Shown: one piece after another, positions 9,009-20,316 of the stretch
Layout: each line of letters opens with the position of its first letter
How positions within the stretch are numbered: position 1 is the stretch's first letter
Source: Agrobacterium tumefaciens
Lineage (GTDB): Bacteria; Pseudomonadota; Alphaproteobacteria; Rhizobiales; Rhizobiaceae
Direction: 5' to 3'
Length of the DNA: 64,000 nt
Assembly (NCBI RefSeq): GCF_013318015.2
Contig: NZ_CP115842.1
Location: 992,001 to 1,056,000 of the forward strand
The notes under the pieces: generated by a model
The model's input: only the letters and a program-made list of their open reading frames with translations
Database searches by the model: none
Told to the model about the DNA's origin: nothing
Made by a program: the position numbers and the translations under genes

Positions 9009-10463
9009 TCAGCGCGGAAGGACGGTTGCGCCCATCAGCTCTTCGTCGATCGCACGTGCGGCCTGACGGCCTTCGCGGATTGCCCAGACCACCAGCGACT
9101 GGCCACGGCGAACGTCGCCCGCCGCCCACAGCTTGTCGACCGAGGTCTTGTAGTCCGTTTCGTTGGCGATCACGTTGGTGGAGCCGCGACGATCGGTGTT
9201 GAGCGACAGCTTGCCATCCATTTCCTTCAGCACGCTATCGGTGAAAGGACCGGAAAAACCGATGGCGATGAAGGCGAGATCAGCCTTGATGATAAATTCC
9301 GTACCGGCAATGGGCTTGCGCCGGTCGTCCACCTGACAGCACTTCACACCCGTCAAAACGCCGTCTTCACCGACGAATTCAAGCGTGGCAACCTGGAACT
9401 CGCGAACGGCACCTTCTGCCTGCGAAGAAGAGGTGCGCATTTTCGTTGCCCAGAAGGGCCATACGGCAAGCTTGTCTTCCTTTTCCGGCGGCATCGGGCG
9501 GATATCGAGCTGGGTGACTTTAACCGCACCCTGACGGAAGGCCGTGCCGACGCAGTCAGACGCCGTATCGCCACCGCCGACGACGACGACATGCTTGCCG
9601 CCGGCGAGGATCGGATCGGCCGGCCAGCCGATGCTGTCGATGTTTTCGCGGCCAACGCGGCGGTTCTGCTGCACGAGATAGGGCATGGCGTCGTAAACGC
9701 CATTGAAATCGGCGCCACCGATGCCAGCCGGGCGCGGAGTTTCCGAACCGCCGCAATAAAGAACCGCATCGTGATCAGCCAGAAGCGCTTCGACCGTTAC
9801 ATCCACGCCGACGTTGACGCCGCAATGGAAGGTAACACCTTCACCCTTGATCTGCTCGACACGGCGGTCGATGAAGTTCTTCTCCATCTTGAAATCCGGA
9901 ATACCGTAACGCAGCAAACCGCCGGGCTTTGATTCACGCTCGTAAACGTGGACCTCATGACCGGCGCGGCCAAGCTGCTGCGCTGCCGCCATGCCGGAAG
10001 GACCGGAACCGATGATGGCGACCTTCTTGCCGGTGTGGATCGTCGCCGGCTTCGGCACGATAAAGCCCAGCTCGTAGGCCTTGTCGGCAATCGCCTGCTC
10101 CACGGTCTTGATGGCGACCGGTGCATCCTCGAGGTTCAGCGTGCAGGCTTCCTCGCAGGGTGCCGGACAGACGCGGCCGGTGAATTCCGGGAAGTTGTTG
10201 GTGGAATGGAGGTTGCGGATCGCCTCTTCCCAATTGTTGTTATAAACCAGATCGTTCCAGTCGGGGATCTGGTTGTGCACGGGACAGCCCGTCGGGCCGT
10301 GACAGTAGGGAATGCCGCAATCCATGCAGCGCGCCGCCTGCTTCTGCACCTCGGCATCCGACATCGGAATGGTGAATTCGCGGAAATGGCGGATACGGTC
10401 CGATGCGGGCTGATACTTGCCCACCTGCCGGTCGATCTCAAGAAAACCTGTAACCTTGCCCAC
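9009..10463 (-). CDS. gltD: Glutamate synthase (NADPH) small subunit
   Basis: The FAD and iron-sulfur electron-transfer subunit of GOGAT, passing NADPH electrons to GltB for glutamate synthesis from glutamine and 2-oxoglutarate. At 484 residues it is full length. The N-terminal cysteine clusters CMDCGIPYCH, GCPVHN and CPAPCEEAC (residues about 42-110) bind [4Fe-4S]. The FAD dinucleotide fold is VAIIGSGPSGMAAAQQL and the NADPH fold VVVVGGGDTASD. The C-terminal LWAAGDVRRGQSLVVWAI closes the FAD site. It lies downstream of gltB on the same strand, with one small ORF between them. Confidence 0.97.
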   Translation of the reverse strand: MGKVTGFLEIDRQVGKYQPASDRIRHFREFTIPMSDAEVQKQAARCMDCGIPYCHGPTGCPVHNQIPDWNDLVYNNNWEEAIRNLHSTNNFPEFTGRVCPAPCEEACTLNLEDAPVAIKTVEQAIADKAYELGFIVPKPATIHTGKKVAIIGSGPSGMAAAQQLGRAGHEVHVYERESKPGGLLRYGIPDFKMEKNFIDRRVEQIKGEGVTFHCGVNVGVDVTVEALLADHDAVLYCGGSETPRPAGIGGADFNGVYDAMPYLVQQNRRVGRENIDSIGWPADPILAGGKHVVVVGGGDTASDCVGTAFRQGAVKVTQLDIRPMPPEKEDKLAVWPFWATKMRTSSSQAEGAVREFQVATLEFVGEDGVLTGVKCCQVDDRRKPIAGTEFIIKADLAFIAIGFSGPFTDSVLKEMDGKLSLNTDRRGSTNVIANETDYKTSVDKLWAAGDVRRGQSLVVWAIREGRQAARAIDEELMGATVLPR

Positions 10464-10478
10464 GTTTATGTCCTCACA

Positions 10479-10637
10479 TCAAAGCGGAGCGCCTGTTAGG
10501 CCCCAGTACCAGTAAGCGAAACCGAAAGCCGCCCCCAATACGATGAATTCAAATCCGGTCTCGCCGCTTGTCCAATAGATCACCATGGGAACGGCGACCG
10601 CGATCATCAGCGAGACCAGTTGGTGTAGTATCCCCAC
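10479..10637 (-). CDS. Small predicted membrane protein between gltB and gltD
   Basis: A 52-codon frame starting at a GTG eight bases after the gltB stop and ending 15 bases before gltD. It encodes two hydrophobic segments, LVSLMIAVAVPMVIYW and FIVLGAAFGFAYWYWG, split by a short polar turn TSGETGF, so it could form a membrane hairpin. It fits the operon with almost no non-coding sequence left over, which supports translation. In-frame ATG codons 11 and 18 are alternative starts. I do not recognise the family. A role in glutamate synthase assembly or membrane association would be guesswork. Confidence 0.55.
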   Translation of the reverse strand: MGILHQLVSLMIAVAVPMVIYWTSGETGFEFIVLGAAFGFAYWYWGLTGAPL

Positions 10638-10645
10638 GCGGCGGA

Positions 10646-13600
10646 TTATTCCGCCGCGACGCCCATACGCATGCGCTCCATTTCCTCAAGCGCACGACGG
10701 TATTCGACCGGCATGACCTTGCGGAATTTCGGACGGAACTCGCTCCAGCGGTCGAGTATATCCTTGGCGCGTGCAGAGTTGGTGTAGTGGAAGTGATTGG
10801 AAATCAGCTGGTAGAGCCGCTCCTCGTCGTGACGCGTCATGTCCTCGGATACGTCAACGCGTCCCTTGTGCATGAGGTCGCCACCGTGATGGTGCAGCTT
10901 CTCGAGCATGTCGTCCTCTTCCGGAACCGGCTCCAGCTCGACCATGGCCATGTTGCAGCGGGTGGCGAAATCGCCCTTCTCGTCGAGAACGTAAGCCACG
11001 CCACCGGACATGCCGGCCGCGAAGTTGCGGCCCGTCTCGCCGAGCACCACGACAATACCGCCCGTCATATATTCGCAACCGTGGTCGCCGACACCTTCGA
11101 CAACCGCGACCGCGCCGGAGTTGCGCACTGCAAAGCGCTCACCCGCAACACCACGGAAATAGCACTCGCCGGTGATGGCGCCGTAAAGAACGGTGTTGCC
11201 GACAATGATCGAGTTTTCAGCGACGATACGGGTGTTTTCCGGCGGGCGCACGATGATGCGGCCACCCGAAAGACCCTTGCCGACATAGTCGTTGCCGTCA
11301 CCCACCAGATCGAAGGTGATGCCGCGAGCGAGAAACGCGCCGAAGGACTGACCAGCCGTGCCGCGCAGCGTCACGTGGATCGTATCGTCCTTCAGACCCT
11401 TATGGCCCCAGCGCTTGGCAAGCGCGCCTGACAGCATGGCACCGGCGGAACGGTCGACGTTCTTGATCGGCACTTCGAAAACGACAGGCTCGCGGTTTTC
11501 CAGCGACGGTAGCGACTTCTCGATCAGCTTGCGATCGAGAATATCGTCGATCGGGTGCTTCTGACGCTCGGTCCATAAAGTTGCCTCCTTGGGAGCCTCT
11601 ACCTTGTGGAAGATGCGGCTGAAATCCAGACCCTTGGCCTTCCAGTGCGCCAGCATCTCATCCTTTTCGAGAAGTTCGGAAGCGCCGATGATCTCGTCCA
11701 GCTTGGTAACGCCAAGCGAGGCGAGTATTTCGCGCACTTCTTCAGCCACGAAGAAGAAGTAGTTGATGACGTGTTCCGGCGTGCCCTTGAAGCGCTTGCG
11801 CAGAACCGGGTCCTGCGTTGCGACGCCGACGGGGCAGGTGTTCAGATGGCACTTGCGCATCATGATGCAGCCCGCAGCAATCAGCGGCGCGGTGGCAAAG
11901 CCGAATTCATCCGCACCAAGCAGCGCGCCGATGATGACGTCGCGGCCGGTCTTCAGACCACCATCCACCTGCAGCGCGATGCGCGAACGAAGGCCGTTCA
12001 GCACCAGCGTCTGCTGGGTTTCGGCAAGGCCGATTTCCCAAGGCGAACCGGCATGCTTCAGCGACGTCAGCGGCGAAGCACCGGTGCCGCCATCGAAACC
12101 GGCGATGGTGATATGGTCGGCGCGCGCCTTGGCGACACCCGCCGCAACCGTGCCAACGCCCACTTCCGACACGAGCTTCACAGAAACATCTGCTTCCGGG
12201 TTGACGTTCTTCAGGTCGTAGATCAGCTGCGCCAGATCTTCGATGGAGTAGATATCGTGGTGTGGCGGCGGCGAAATGAGGCCGACGCCCGGCGTGGAGT
12301 GACGGGTTTTTGCAACCGTGGCATCCACCTTGTGGCCGGGCAGCTGGCCGCCTTCGCCGGGCTTGGCACCCTGCGCGACCTTGATCTGCAACATGTCGGC
12401 ATTGACGAGATATTCCGTCGTAACACCAAAGCGGCCGGATGCGATCTGCTTGATGGCGGAACGCTCGGGGTTCGGCTTGCCGTTCAGAAGCGGCATGTAA
12501 CGGTCGGATTCTTCGCCGCCTTCGCCGGTGTTGGACTTGCCGCCGATGCGGTTCATCGCAATCGCAAGCGTGGTATGCGCCTCGCGGCTGATCGAGCCGA
12601 AGGACATGGCGCCAGTCGAGAAGCGCTTGACGATATCGACCGCCGGTTCGACGTCGTCGATGGAAACCGGCTTGCGGCCGAGCGCTTCCGCCGATTTGAC
12701 CTTGAACAGGCCGCGAATGGTGTTCATGCGCAGCGCCGTCTCATTCACCATGTCGGCAAATTCACGGTAGCGCTCCTGGCTGTTGCCGCGCACGGCGTGT
12801 TGCAGCGAGGCGACGGCATCCGGCGTCCAGGCGTGGCTTTCGCCGCGCATGCGATAGGCATATTCGCCGCCGATATCGAGCGTGTTGGCAAGGATCGGAT
12901 CCTTGCCGAAAGCCGCTGTGTGGCGCGTTACGGTTTCTTCGGCGATCTCGGTCAGACCCACGCCCTCGATGGAGGTGGCGGTGCCGAAGAAATACTTCTC
13001 GACGAATTCCGACGACAGGCCGATGGCGTCGAAAATCTGCGCGCCGCAATAGGACTGGTAGGTGGAAATGCCCATCTTGGACATGACCTTGAGGATGCCC
13101 TTACCCACCGCCTTGATGTAGCGATAGACGACTTCGTCGTCCGACACTTCCTTCGGGAAGGCGCCGTGCTTGTGCATGTCGAGCAGCGTGTCGAAGGCGA
13201 GGTAGGGGTTGATCGCCTCCGCGCCATAGCCAGCGAGCAGACAGAAATGATGGATTTCGCGCGGTTCGCCGGTTTCAACGACGAGGCCGACCGAGGTGCG
13301 CAGACCCTTGCGGATCAGGTGGTGATGCACAGCAGCCGTCGCCAGCAGCGCGGGGATCGCAATCCGGTCCGGGCCGAGCTGGCGGTCGGACAGAACGATG
13401 ATGTTGTAACCACCGCGAACAGCGGATTCAGCCCGCTCGCACAGGCGGTCGAGCATGTCAGGCATGCCTTCGGCGCCGCGCTCCACATCATAGGTGAAGT
13501 CGAGCGTCTTGGTATCGAAACGGTCTTCGGTGTGGCCGATGGAGCGGATCTTTTCCAGATCGCCATTGGTGAGGATCGGCTGGCGCACTTCCAGACGCTT

Positions 13601-15391
13601 GGCACGGGCCGCACCCTCGTGATCGAGAAGGTTCGGGCGTGGGCCAATGAACGAAACGAGGCTCATCACCAGTTCTTCGCGGATCGGATCGATCGGCGGG
13701 TTGGTCACCTGCGCGAAGTTCTGCTTGAAATAGGTGTAAAGCAGCTTGGACTTGTCCGACATGGCCGAAATCGGCGTATCGGTACCCATCGAGCCGATGG
13801 CTTCCTGGCCCGTTGTTGCCATCGGCGACATCAGGAGCTTGGTATCTTCGCTGGTGTAACCGAAGGCCTGCTGGCGATCGAGCAACGACACGTCACGCCG
13901 CAGCGCCCGTGGCTCCACCGGCTTCAGATCCTCAAGAATGAGCTGGGTGCGGTCTAGCCAGGTGCGATAGGGGTGCTTGGCAGCAAGCTCGTGCTTCACG
14001 TCCTCGTCGGAAATGATCGAGCCCTTTTCCATGTCGATCAGCAGCATCTTGCCGGGCTGCAAACGCCACTTCTTGATGATGCGTTCTTCCGGAACCGGCA
14101 GCGTGCCGGCTTCCGACGCCATGATGACGCGGTCGTCGTCGGTGACGAGATAGCGCGCCGGGCGCAAACCGTTACGGTCGAGGGTTGCGCCGATCTGCTT
14201 GCCATCGGTGAAGGCAACGGCGGCCGGGCCGTCCCACGGCTCCATAAGCGCGGCATGATATTCGTAGAAAGCCTTGCGTTCAGCCGACATGGACAAGTTG
14301 CCCGACCAGGCTTCCGGGATCAGCATCATCACGGCATGGGCCATGGAGTAACCGCCGCGCACGAGGAATTCGAGCGCGTTGTCGAAGCAGGCGGTGTCCG
14401 ACTGGCCTTCATAGGAAATCGGCCAGAGCTTGGAGATATCGTCACCGAACAGCGCCGACGAAACAGACGCCTGACGCGCCGCCATCCAGTTCACGTTGCC
14501 GCGCAGCGTGTTGATCTCGCCGTTATGGGCGACCATGCGATAGGGATGCGCGAGCTTCCAGGACGGGAAGGTGTTGGTGGAGAAACGCTGGTGCACCAGC
14601 GCAACCGCGGATTCGAAACGCGGGTCCGCCAGATCCTTGTAATAGGCCCCAACCTGATAGGCGAGGAACATGCCCTTGTAGACGATGGTGGAGGAGGACA
14701 GCGAGACGGGATAGAAATCCTGCGTTTCCTTGCCGCCGCCCTCGTCGTAGATGCGGTTGGAGAGAACCTTGCGGATCAGGAACAGCTTGCGCTCGAAGTC
14801 ATGATTGGTCGCCGCATCGCGGCCGGCGCCGATGAAAACCTGAACATGGTGCGGTTCGGTGCCAGCGATATCGGGTGCCTTGGAAAGGGAAGAATTGTCG
14901 ACTGGCACGTCGCGGAAGCCGAGGAACTGCTGTCCCTCCTCGCCGATCACGTCGACAATGACCTTCTTGTAGTGATCGATACGGGACGGATCGCGCGGCA
15001 TGAAGATGTGGCCAACGGCATATTCGCCAGCTTTCGGCAGCGTCACACCCTGGCTCGCCATTTCCTCGCGGAAAAAGCGGTCGGGGATCTGCACGAGAAT
15101 GCCCGCACCATCGCCCATCAGCGGATCAGCGCCGACAGCACCGCGATGCGTCAGGTTTTCAAGAATGAACAGGCCGTCCTTGACGATCTGGTGCGACTTC
15201 TGACCCTTCATATGGGCAACAAAGCCGACGCCGCAGGCATCGTGCTCATTGCGCGGATCGTAAAGACCCTGCTTTTCCGGCAGGCCGCCCGCGAAACGCC
15301 CCTTCGCAGAAACGGGTGCGGCCGCAGCCGCGGTGGGACAGTCTGTGGTCAGGGTTGCGGCGACGTTGTCTGCCTGCAGCTTGTTTGTCAT
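10646..15391 (-). CDS. gltB: Glutamate synthase (NADPH) large subunit
   Basis: The glutamine-amidotransferase and FMN subunit of GOGAT, 1581 residues, full length. The N-terminal propeptide is followed by the Ntn nucleophile Cys53 in [14 protein letters not shown]. The glutaminase domain runs to about residue 430, then a central linker domain, then an FMN-binding TIM barrel ([33 protein letters not shown]). The [3Fe-4S] cysteines are in [15 protein letters not shown], followed by the C-terminal GXGXG beta-helix. GAGGGA precedes the ATG. With gltD and the small ORF it forms an ammonium-assimilation operon, divergent from the threonine aldolase gene. Confidence 0.98.
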   Translation of the reverse strand: MTNKLQADNVAATLTTDCPTAAAAAPVSAKGRFAGGLPEKQGLYDPRNEHDACGVGFVAHMKGQKSHQIVKDGLFILENLTHRGAVGADPLMGDGAGILVQIPDRFFREEMASQGVTLPKAGEYAVGHIFMPRDPSRIDHYKKVIVDVIGEEGQQFLGFRDVPVDNSSLSKAPDIAGTEPHHVQVFIGAGRDAATNHDFERKLFLIRKVLSNRIYDEGGGKETQDFYPVSLSSSTIVYKGMFLAYQVGAYYKDLADPRFESAVALVHQRFSTNTFPSWKLAHPYRMVAHNGEINTLRGNVNWMAARQASVSSALFGDDISKLWPISYEGQSDTACFDNALEFLVRGGYSMAHAVMMLIPEAWSGNLSMSAERKAFYEYHAALMEPWDGPAAVAFTDGKQIGATLDRNGLRPARYLVTDDDRVIMASEAGTLPVPEERIIKKWRLQPGKMLLIDMEKGSIISDEDVKHELAAKHPYRTWLDRTQLILEDLKPVEPRALRRDVSLLDRQQAFGYTSEDTKLLMSPMATTGQEAIGSMGTDTPISAMSDKSKLLYTYFKQNFAQVTNPPIDPIREELVMSLVSFIGPRPNLLDHEGAARAKRLEVRQPILTNGDLEKIRSIGHTEDRFDTKTLDFTYDVERGAEGMPDMLDRLCERAESAVRGGYNIIVLSDRQLGPDRIAIPALLATAAVHHHLIRKGLRTSVGLVVETGEPREIHHFCLLAGYGAEAINPYLAFDTLLDMHKHGAFPKEVSDDEVVYRYIKAVGKGILKVMSKMGISTYQSYCGAQIFDAIGLSSEFVEKYFFGTATSIEGVGLTEIAEETVTRHTAAFGKDPILANTLDIGGEYAYRMRGESHAWTPDAVASLQHAVRGNSQERYREFADMVNETALRMNTIRGLFKVKSAEALGRKPVSIDDVEPAVDIVKRFSTGAMSFGSISREAHTTLAIAMNRIGGKSNTGEGGEESDRYMPLLNGKPNPERSAIKQIASGRFGVTTEYLVNADMLQIKVAQGAKPGEGGQLPGHKVDATVAKTRHSTPGVGLISPPPHHDIYSIEDLAQLIYDLKNVNPEADVSVKLVSEVGVGTVAAGVAKARADHITIAGFDGGTGASPLTSLKHAGSPWEIGLAETQQTLVLNGLRSRIALQVDGGLKTGRDVIIGALLGADEFGFATAPLIAAGCIMMRKCHLNTCPVGVATQDPVLRKRFKGTPEHVINYFFFVAEEVREILASLGVTKLDEIIGASELLEKDEMLAHWKAKGLDFSRIFHKVEAPKEATLWTERQKHPIDDILDRKLIEKSLPSLENREPVVFEVPIKNVDRSAGAMLSGALAKRWGHKGLKDDTIHVTLRGTAGQSFGAFLARGITFDLVGDGNDYVGKGLSGGRIIVRPPENTRIVAENSIIVGNTVLYGAITGECYFRGVAGERFAVRNSGAVAVVEGVGDHGCEYMTGGIVVVLGETGRNFAAGMSGGVAYVLDEKGDFATRCNMAMVELEPVPEEDDMLEKLHHHGGDLMHKGRVDVSEDMTRHDEERLYQLISNHFHYTNSARAKDILDRWSEFRPKFRKVMPVEYRRALEEMERMRMGVAAE

Positions 15392-15762
15392 TTTCGTCCC
15401 TCCTGCAAAATTACTTGCATGGTTTCATGCGAAGATCCGGCTCGACACGAATTTCGCTTTCCGAAAAATCCGCATTCAATCCGGCTCGACCAAATTTAGG
15501 ACAGCAAAGCTGTCTCAATTCGAGAGAATTTTGGCAGAAACCCGCGGGTTTAGCAAGGGTGCGAATCCAATTAGTCGCAGTGCCGATTTGCAGCGAAGTT
15601 TCGATACTGACCCATTGCGCGAAACTTTCTTGTCACAAAACGCTTCGGGCCGTTGCTTTCATTGCCGGATTTGCCAACCGCGAGGTTAGGTCCTAGAACT
15701 TTGCGGATCATCGTCAACGCATTCCCAACACCAGCACAACAGCCATCGGAAAGCTTTCAGAG
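15392..15762. other. Divergent promoter region of gltB and the aldolase gene
   Basis: 370 bases without a gene. It contains a short perfect hairpin GACAGC-AAA-GCTGTC at 15500-15514, about 110 bases upstream of gltB, in an AT-rich setting. No RNA gene or repeat is recognised. Confidence 0.5.
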
Positions 15763-16815
15763 ATGTTTTTTGCCTCAGACAACTGGGCCGGCGCCCACCC
15801 TGCCATCAACGAGCGCCTTTCGCGGGAATCCACCCGATTTGCGGCTGCCTATGGCACCAGCGCCCTCGACCTTTCCATAGAAAAGCGCTTCAATGAAATA
15901 TTCGAACGCGAAGTGGCGGTGTTTTTCGTCGCCACAGGTACGGCGGCCAATTCTCTTTCGCTGGCAAGCATTGCCCGCCCCGGCGGCCTGACCTTCTGTC
16001 ATTCCGAAGCCCATGTGATCGAGGATGAATGTGGAGCGCCGGATTTCTTCTCCGGCATGCGCATGGTTGCCGTCGAGGGACCGAACGGCAAAATGCTGCC
16101 GGAAAATCTGATCGAGCGCATTTCGCGCTATCCGCAGGACGCCGTTCATCACGGACGCGCCGCAGCGGTTACGATGACACAGGCAACCGAGGCCGGTACT
16201 GTCTATACGCTCGATGAAATCGACGCGATTGCCAAAATCGCCAAGGAGAACGGCCTGCCGCTGCATATGGACGGCGCGCGCTTTGCCAATGCGCTTGCCG
16301 CACTCGGCACCACGCCCGCCGAAATGACCTGGAAACGCGGCGTTGATGTGCTCTCTTTCGGTGGCACGAAAAACGGCTGCTGGTGCGCGGAAGCGATCGT
16401 GTTTTTCGACCCCGCGCTCGCCAAAGACTTCGCCTTCCTGCGCAAGCGCACCGCCCAGCTTTTTTCGAAGTCGCGCTTCATCGCCGCACAATTCGAAGCC
16501 TATCTGCAGGACGGTCTCTGGTTGGGTCTCGCAAGCCACGCCAATGCCATGGCCAATCGGCTGCGGGCCGGCTTCGCCTCGCTTAACAGTGCCCGTCTGG
16601 CATGGCCAACCACTGCAAACGAGGTTTTCGCCATTCTGCCGAAAGCCGCCGCTGAAGCGGCAACGGAGAAAGGCGCGAAGTTCTACGACTGGCTGGTGCC
16701 CCGCGATATGCCGGAAAAGGTCGGAAAGGACGAGGTGCTGATCCGCATGGTCACCAGCTTCGCAACGACCGAGGCTGATGTCGACGAATTCCTGTCGATC
16801 TGCGCCGCCGTCTGA
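15763..16815 (+). CDS. ltaE: Low-specificity L-threonine aldolase family, PLP enzyme
   Basis: Splits L-threonine or allo-threonine to glycine and acetaldehyde using pyridoxal phosphate. The 350-residue protein has usual length. Fold-type I features are visible: VFFVATGTAANSLSLAS near residue 50 (phosphate loop), the LHMDGARFANALAA aspartate and arginine that hold the cofactor, and the Schiff-base lysine in LSFGGTKNGCW. It stands alone, divergent from gltB and convergent with kdpE, whose stop is 36 bases away. Beta-eliminating lyases of the same fold cannot be fully excluded, but the spacing of motifs fits threonine aldolase. Confidence 0.88.
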   Translation: MFFASDNWAGAHPAINERLSRESTRFAAAYGTSALDLSIEKRFNEIFEREVAVFFVATGTAANSLSLASIARPGGLTFCHSEAHVIEDECGAPDFFSGMRMVAVEGPNGKMLPENLIERISRYPQDAVHHGRAAAVTMTQATEAGTVYTLDEIDAIAKIAKENGLPLHMDGARFANALAALGTTPAEMTWKRGVDVLSFGGTKNGCWCAEAIVFFDPALAKDFAFLRKRTAQLFSKSRFIAAQFEAYLQDGLWLGLASHANAMANRLRAGFASLNSARLAWPTTANEVFAILPKAAAEAATEKGAKFYDWLVPRDMPEKVGKDEVLIRMVTSFATTEADVDEFLSICAAV

Positions 16816-16851
16816 CAAAACATTCGGGGGCGCCGTTTCTTAACGGCGCCC

Positions 16852-17541
16852 TCAAACCTCCTGCAGCCGGTAGCCGACACCAGTTTCCGTAAGGATATAG
16901 CGCGGCTGATCCGGAATTTTTTCGATCTTCTGGCGAAGCTGGCGTACGTAAACGCGCAAATATTGCACGTCGGTCAACTCGTCCCACACATGCTCCAGCA
17001 GGAAACGGTGCGTCAGCACCTTGCCCGCATGCTGGACCAGGACCCGCAGAATATCATATTCCTTGGGCGAGAGTTTCACCTCCCGGTCCTCCACCTTGAC
17101 GATGCGTCTGACGAGATCGACCGAAAGATCGCCGGTATGAAACACCGGTCTCTCACCCTGGCTCTGAAGGCGATGGCGCAGGGCGACACGAATGCGGGCA
17201 ACAAGCTCGTTCATGCCGAAAGGCTTGGTGATGTAATCGTCGGCACCCAGCTCCAGTGCCTTGACGATACCCGCCTCGTCAGTGCGGCTGGAAAGAATGA
17301 TGACGGGTAGGGAAAGTCCCTCGCCCCGCCATTTCTCCAGAAGCTCGTGTCCCGACATATCCGGAAGACCGAGATCAAGGACCACGAGATCGGGCTTGTC
17401 CTCGTTCATCAACTCCATCGCGACGCGGGCATTCATCGCCTCGCTGACCGCATAGTCCTGCGTCGAGAGACCGACCCGCAAAAGTTTGCGGATCGGCGGT
17501 TCATCGTCGACGATCAGAATGCGAACGGCGGAATTGGTCAT
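16852..17541 (-). CDS. kdpE: Potassium-responsive response regulator
   Basis: OmpR-family activator of the kdp operon, 229 residues. The receiver domain has Asp56 in VVLDLGLPDMSG and the lysine of ITKPFGMNELVARIR. The winged helix contains LSPKEYDILRVLVQHAGKV and YVRQLRQKIEKIPD. It follows kdpD by 18 bases on the same strand, the last gene of the kdp cluster, so sensor and regulator are made with the transporter they control. Confidence 0.95.
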   Translation of the reverse strand: MTNSAVRILIVDDEPPIRKLLRVGLSTQDYAVSEAMNARVAMELMNEDKPDLVVLDLGLPDMSGHELLEKWRGEGLSLPVIILSSRTDEAGIVKALELGADDYITKPFGMNELVARIRVALRHRLQSQGERPVFHTGDLSVDLVRRIVKVEDREVKLSPKEYDILRVLVQHAGKVLTHRFLLEHVWDELTDVQYLRVYVRQLRQKIEKIPDQPRYILTETGVGYRLQEV

Positions 17542-17559
17542 TGCCGATCTCCTTCAGCC

Positions 17560-20262
17560 CTAGTCATGATTCAGCACCGGCACTTCGGCGGGAACGGGCA
17601 GGCTTATGGTAAATTGCGCGCCCGTGCGACCTGATCTGTTTTCAGCGCGGATAGATCCACCCATGGCCTCGATAAACCCCTTGCAGATGGAGAGCCCGAG
17701 GCCGGTCCCGGCCTGCACATGGTCCGCCTTGCGCACACGGTAGAAACTGTCGAACACCCGCTCGGTATCATCAGGGGGAATACCCGGCCCCTCGTCGGCA
17801 ACGGACAGGAAGACATGTCTGCCCTGCCGCCACCCGCGAATCTGGATTAGGGTTTGTTCGGGCGCGTATTTGGCGGCATTGTCGATCAGATTGAACAGAA
17901 CCTGCTCAAAAAGCACCGGATCGACCTTCAGCATCGGCAGATCGGAGGGAATGTCCAGAACGATCTCGTGCCTGACAATTATTTTCGCCGCGCGTGAAAG
18001 CGCTGTTCCGACCATATCGCCAACAAAGTGCAATCCGTAATTCGGCTCCATCGCGCCCGAACCGATCCTCGTCATATCGAGCAGGTTGGAAATGAAGCGG
18101 TTCAGCCGTTCGGATTCCTCGACGATGGTTAGAAGCAGTTCGGTGCGCGCCTCGAGCGGAATGTCGTCGGCGAAATCCTTCAGCGTTCCGGCGGAACCCA
18201 GAATGGCGGCGAGTGGCGTTTTCAGGTCGTGGGAGATGGAGGTCAAAAGCGCGGTGCGCAGCCGGTCGGTTTCCGCCGCAAGCCTTGCCCGATCGACATC
18301 CGAAACCAGCTGGATGCGCTCGATGGCAAGTGCCGCCTGATCCGCCAGCGCATCGAAAAGCCGCTGCTGCTCAGGTGTGAAAAGCGGGCCAAGCCGGTCG
18401 TCGTCCAGCCCCACCACCCCGACGGCGCCGCTGCCGGTGCGCAGCGGCAGATAAAGGCGTTTGGCACCCGGGAGCGTATCGGCGCCCCGGCCTGCAGCCT
18501 TGTTATGTTCCCAGGCCCAGTGAGCGGCCGCAATGTCCGCATCCACGAGCGTGTCATCGGGCGGATAGCCCGCCTTGACGGTGATCGAATTGTTTTCGGG
18601 CAGAAGCAGGACGACCCTGACTTTCAGCATCGACGCCATCTGGAACGCGGTTGCCCACAATACGTCATCCAGCGTGCCGGTAACCGCGAGTTTTTTGGAA
18701 AAAAGGTACAAATCTTCCGTGGTTCGCGCACGCATCCGTGCAGCTGCGGCCTGCCGCTGCACCGCCGCAGTCAGATTTGAGGCGACAAGCGCCACACCGA
18801 GATAGAACAGCAGCGCCACAACGCTTTCGGGATCGCGGACAGTCAGGGTATAACGCGGTTCAAGAAAGAAAAAATTGAACGCAAAGGCACCAAGCAGGGA
18901 AGCATAAAGGCCAGGCCCCAGCCCTCCGCGCACGGCCGCCGCAAAAACCGCCATCAGGAACACCAGCGCCAGATTTTGAACATCAAGGGCTTGGTCAAGT
19001 ACGATGCCGGCTACGATTGCCAGTCCGACAAACAGGGTGCTGTTGAGATAGGGCAGTATCGAAAACCGCGATTGAGCCGTTGCCGGCTTCACGGTCTGGA
19101 CCGGCTTCTCCGCGTTTTTGTCGCCGGAAATGACATGCACGCTGATATCGCCGGCATGGTCTATCAAATCATGCGTCAGCGAACGCTGCAGAATTCTCTG
19201 CCACCACGACCTTCTGGGACGGCCGATGATGATGTGGGTGAAGTTATTGGCGTTGGCATAGGATATGATTTCGTGCGTCAGGTCGAGCGCCGGCAGTGTT
19301 ACTGTCTCGCCGCCCAACTGCTGCGCGAGCCGCATGGTGCCGGCCAGCCGATCCTTCTCCGCCTCCGACAATTGCTGAGAGCGAGGCGTGTCCAGATGCA
19401 GTGCCGTCCACGGCGCGCGCAGGCGATCGGCCTGCCTACGGGCATAACGCACCAGACCGGGGCCGTTGCCGCCGTGGTCCAGACAGACCAGAACACGGTC
19501 TCCCGCAGCCCACGGCCCGGAGATGGCGTGCGACTGCATGTGGTTGAGCAATTGCTCGTCCACCCGTTGCGCTGTGCGCCGTAGCGCAAGCTCGCGCAGG
19601 GCCGTCAGATTGCCGCGCGAAAAATAGTTCTCGATGGCGCGCCGCGCGGTGCGGGGCATATAGACCTTGCCGTCCTGCAGGCGCTTGATCAGATCGTCGG
19701 GGGTGATATCGATGATCTCAACATCGTCAGCCCGGTCAATGATGCTGTCCGGCACCGTTTCGCGCACGCGGATACGGGTGATCTGCGCCACCACATCGTT
19801 CAGGCTTTCCACATGCTGAATGTTCAATGTCGTATAGACATCGATGCCCTGCGCGAGAATTTCCTGAACATCCATATAGCGCTTGGGATGCCGGCTGCCG
19901 GCCGCATTGGTGTGGGCCAGCTCATCGACCAGAACCAGCGCCGGTCGACGGGCGAGAATGGCGTCGAGATCCATCTCGTTCAGCGACTGGCCGCGATAAT
20001 CAATGTTCCGGCGCGCAATGATCTCGAAACCCTGCACAAGTGTTTCGGTTTCCTTGCGGCCATGCGTTTCCACGACACCGATAATGGTATCGACACCATC
20101 TGCGAGTTTTGCCCGGCCAGACATCAGCATTTCATAGGTCTTGCCGACACCGGGAGCTGCGCCCAGAAAAATCTTCAGCCGCCCTCGCGCCTCGCGCCGG
20201 GCGTTTTCAAGCAGCGCATCCGGCGATGGTCTGCTCGGCATATCACGATTATCGTCAGGCAT
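17560..20262 (-). CDS. kdpD: Potassium/turgor sensor histidine kinase
   Basis: A 900-residue, full-length KdpD. The cytoplasmic N-terminal KdpD domain has the Walker A GAAPGVGKTYEML near residue 35 and LVDELAHTNAAGSRH. A UspA-like domain spans about 250-375. Four membrane segments lie at about 400-500 (LVFLMAVFAAAVRGG, ALLFYLGVALVAS). A GAF domain leads to HisKA with ISHDLKTPLAAILGSAG and a HATPase ending in GTGLGLSICKGFIEAMGG. It senses K+ limitation or osmotic stress and phosphorylates KdpE. It sits 54 bases downstream of kdpC. Confidence 0.97.
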   Translation of the reverse strand: MPDDNRDMPSRPSPDALLENARREARGRLKIFLGAAPGVGKTYEMLMSGRAKLADGVDTIIGVVETHGRKETETLVQGFEIIARRNIDYRGQSLNEMDLDAILARRPALVLVDELAHTNAAGSRHPKRYMDVQEILAQGIDVYTTLNIQHVESLNDVVAQITRIRVRETVPDSIIDRADDVEIIDITPDDLIKRLQDGKVYMPRTARRAIENYFSRGNLTALRELALRRTAQRVDEQLLNHMQSHAISGPWAAGDRVLVCLDHGGNGPGLVRYARRQADRLRAPWTALHLDTPRSQQLSEAEKDRLAGTMRLAQQLGGETVTLPALDLTHEIISYANANNFTHIIIGRPRRSWWQRILQRSLTHDLIDHAGDISVHVISGDKNAEKPVQTVKPATAQSRFSILPYLNSTLFVGLAIVAGIVLDQALDVQNLALVFLMAVFAAAVRGGLGPGLYASLLGAFAFNFFFLEPRYTLTVRDPESVVALLFYLGVALVASNLTAAVQRQAAAARMRARTTEDLYLFSKKLAVTGTLDDVLWATAFQMASMLKVRVVLLLPENNSITVKAGYPPDDTLVDADIAAAHWAWEHNKAAGRGADTLPGAKRLYLPLRTGSGAVGVVGLDDDRLGPLFTPEQQRLFDALADQAALAIERIQLVSDVDRARLAAETDRLRTALLTSISHDLKTPLAAILGSAGTLKDFADDIPLEARTELLLTIVEESERLNRFISNLLDMTRIGSGAMEPNYGLHFVGDMVGTALSRAAKIIVRHEIVLDIPSDLPMLKVDPVLFEQVLFNLIDNAAKYAPEQTLIQIRGWRQGRHVFLSVADEGPGIPPDDTERVFDSFYRVRKADHVQAGTGLGLSICKGFIEAMGGSIRAENRSGRTGAQFTISLPVPAEVPVLNHD

Positions 20263-20316
20263 TTAACTCACCAGTGGACAAGCTATGGCTTCCAAAGAAG
20301 CCATAGCCATTTCAGT

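Noticed and set aside
11606..13957. A 783-codon open frame on the plus strand
   Set aside because: It lies wholly antisense to gltB, whose protein is full length with all motifs. The antisense frame has low-complexity Arg/His/Gly-rich sequence typical of GC-rich shadows.
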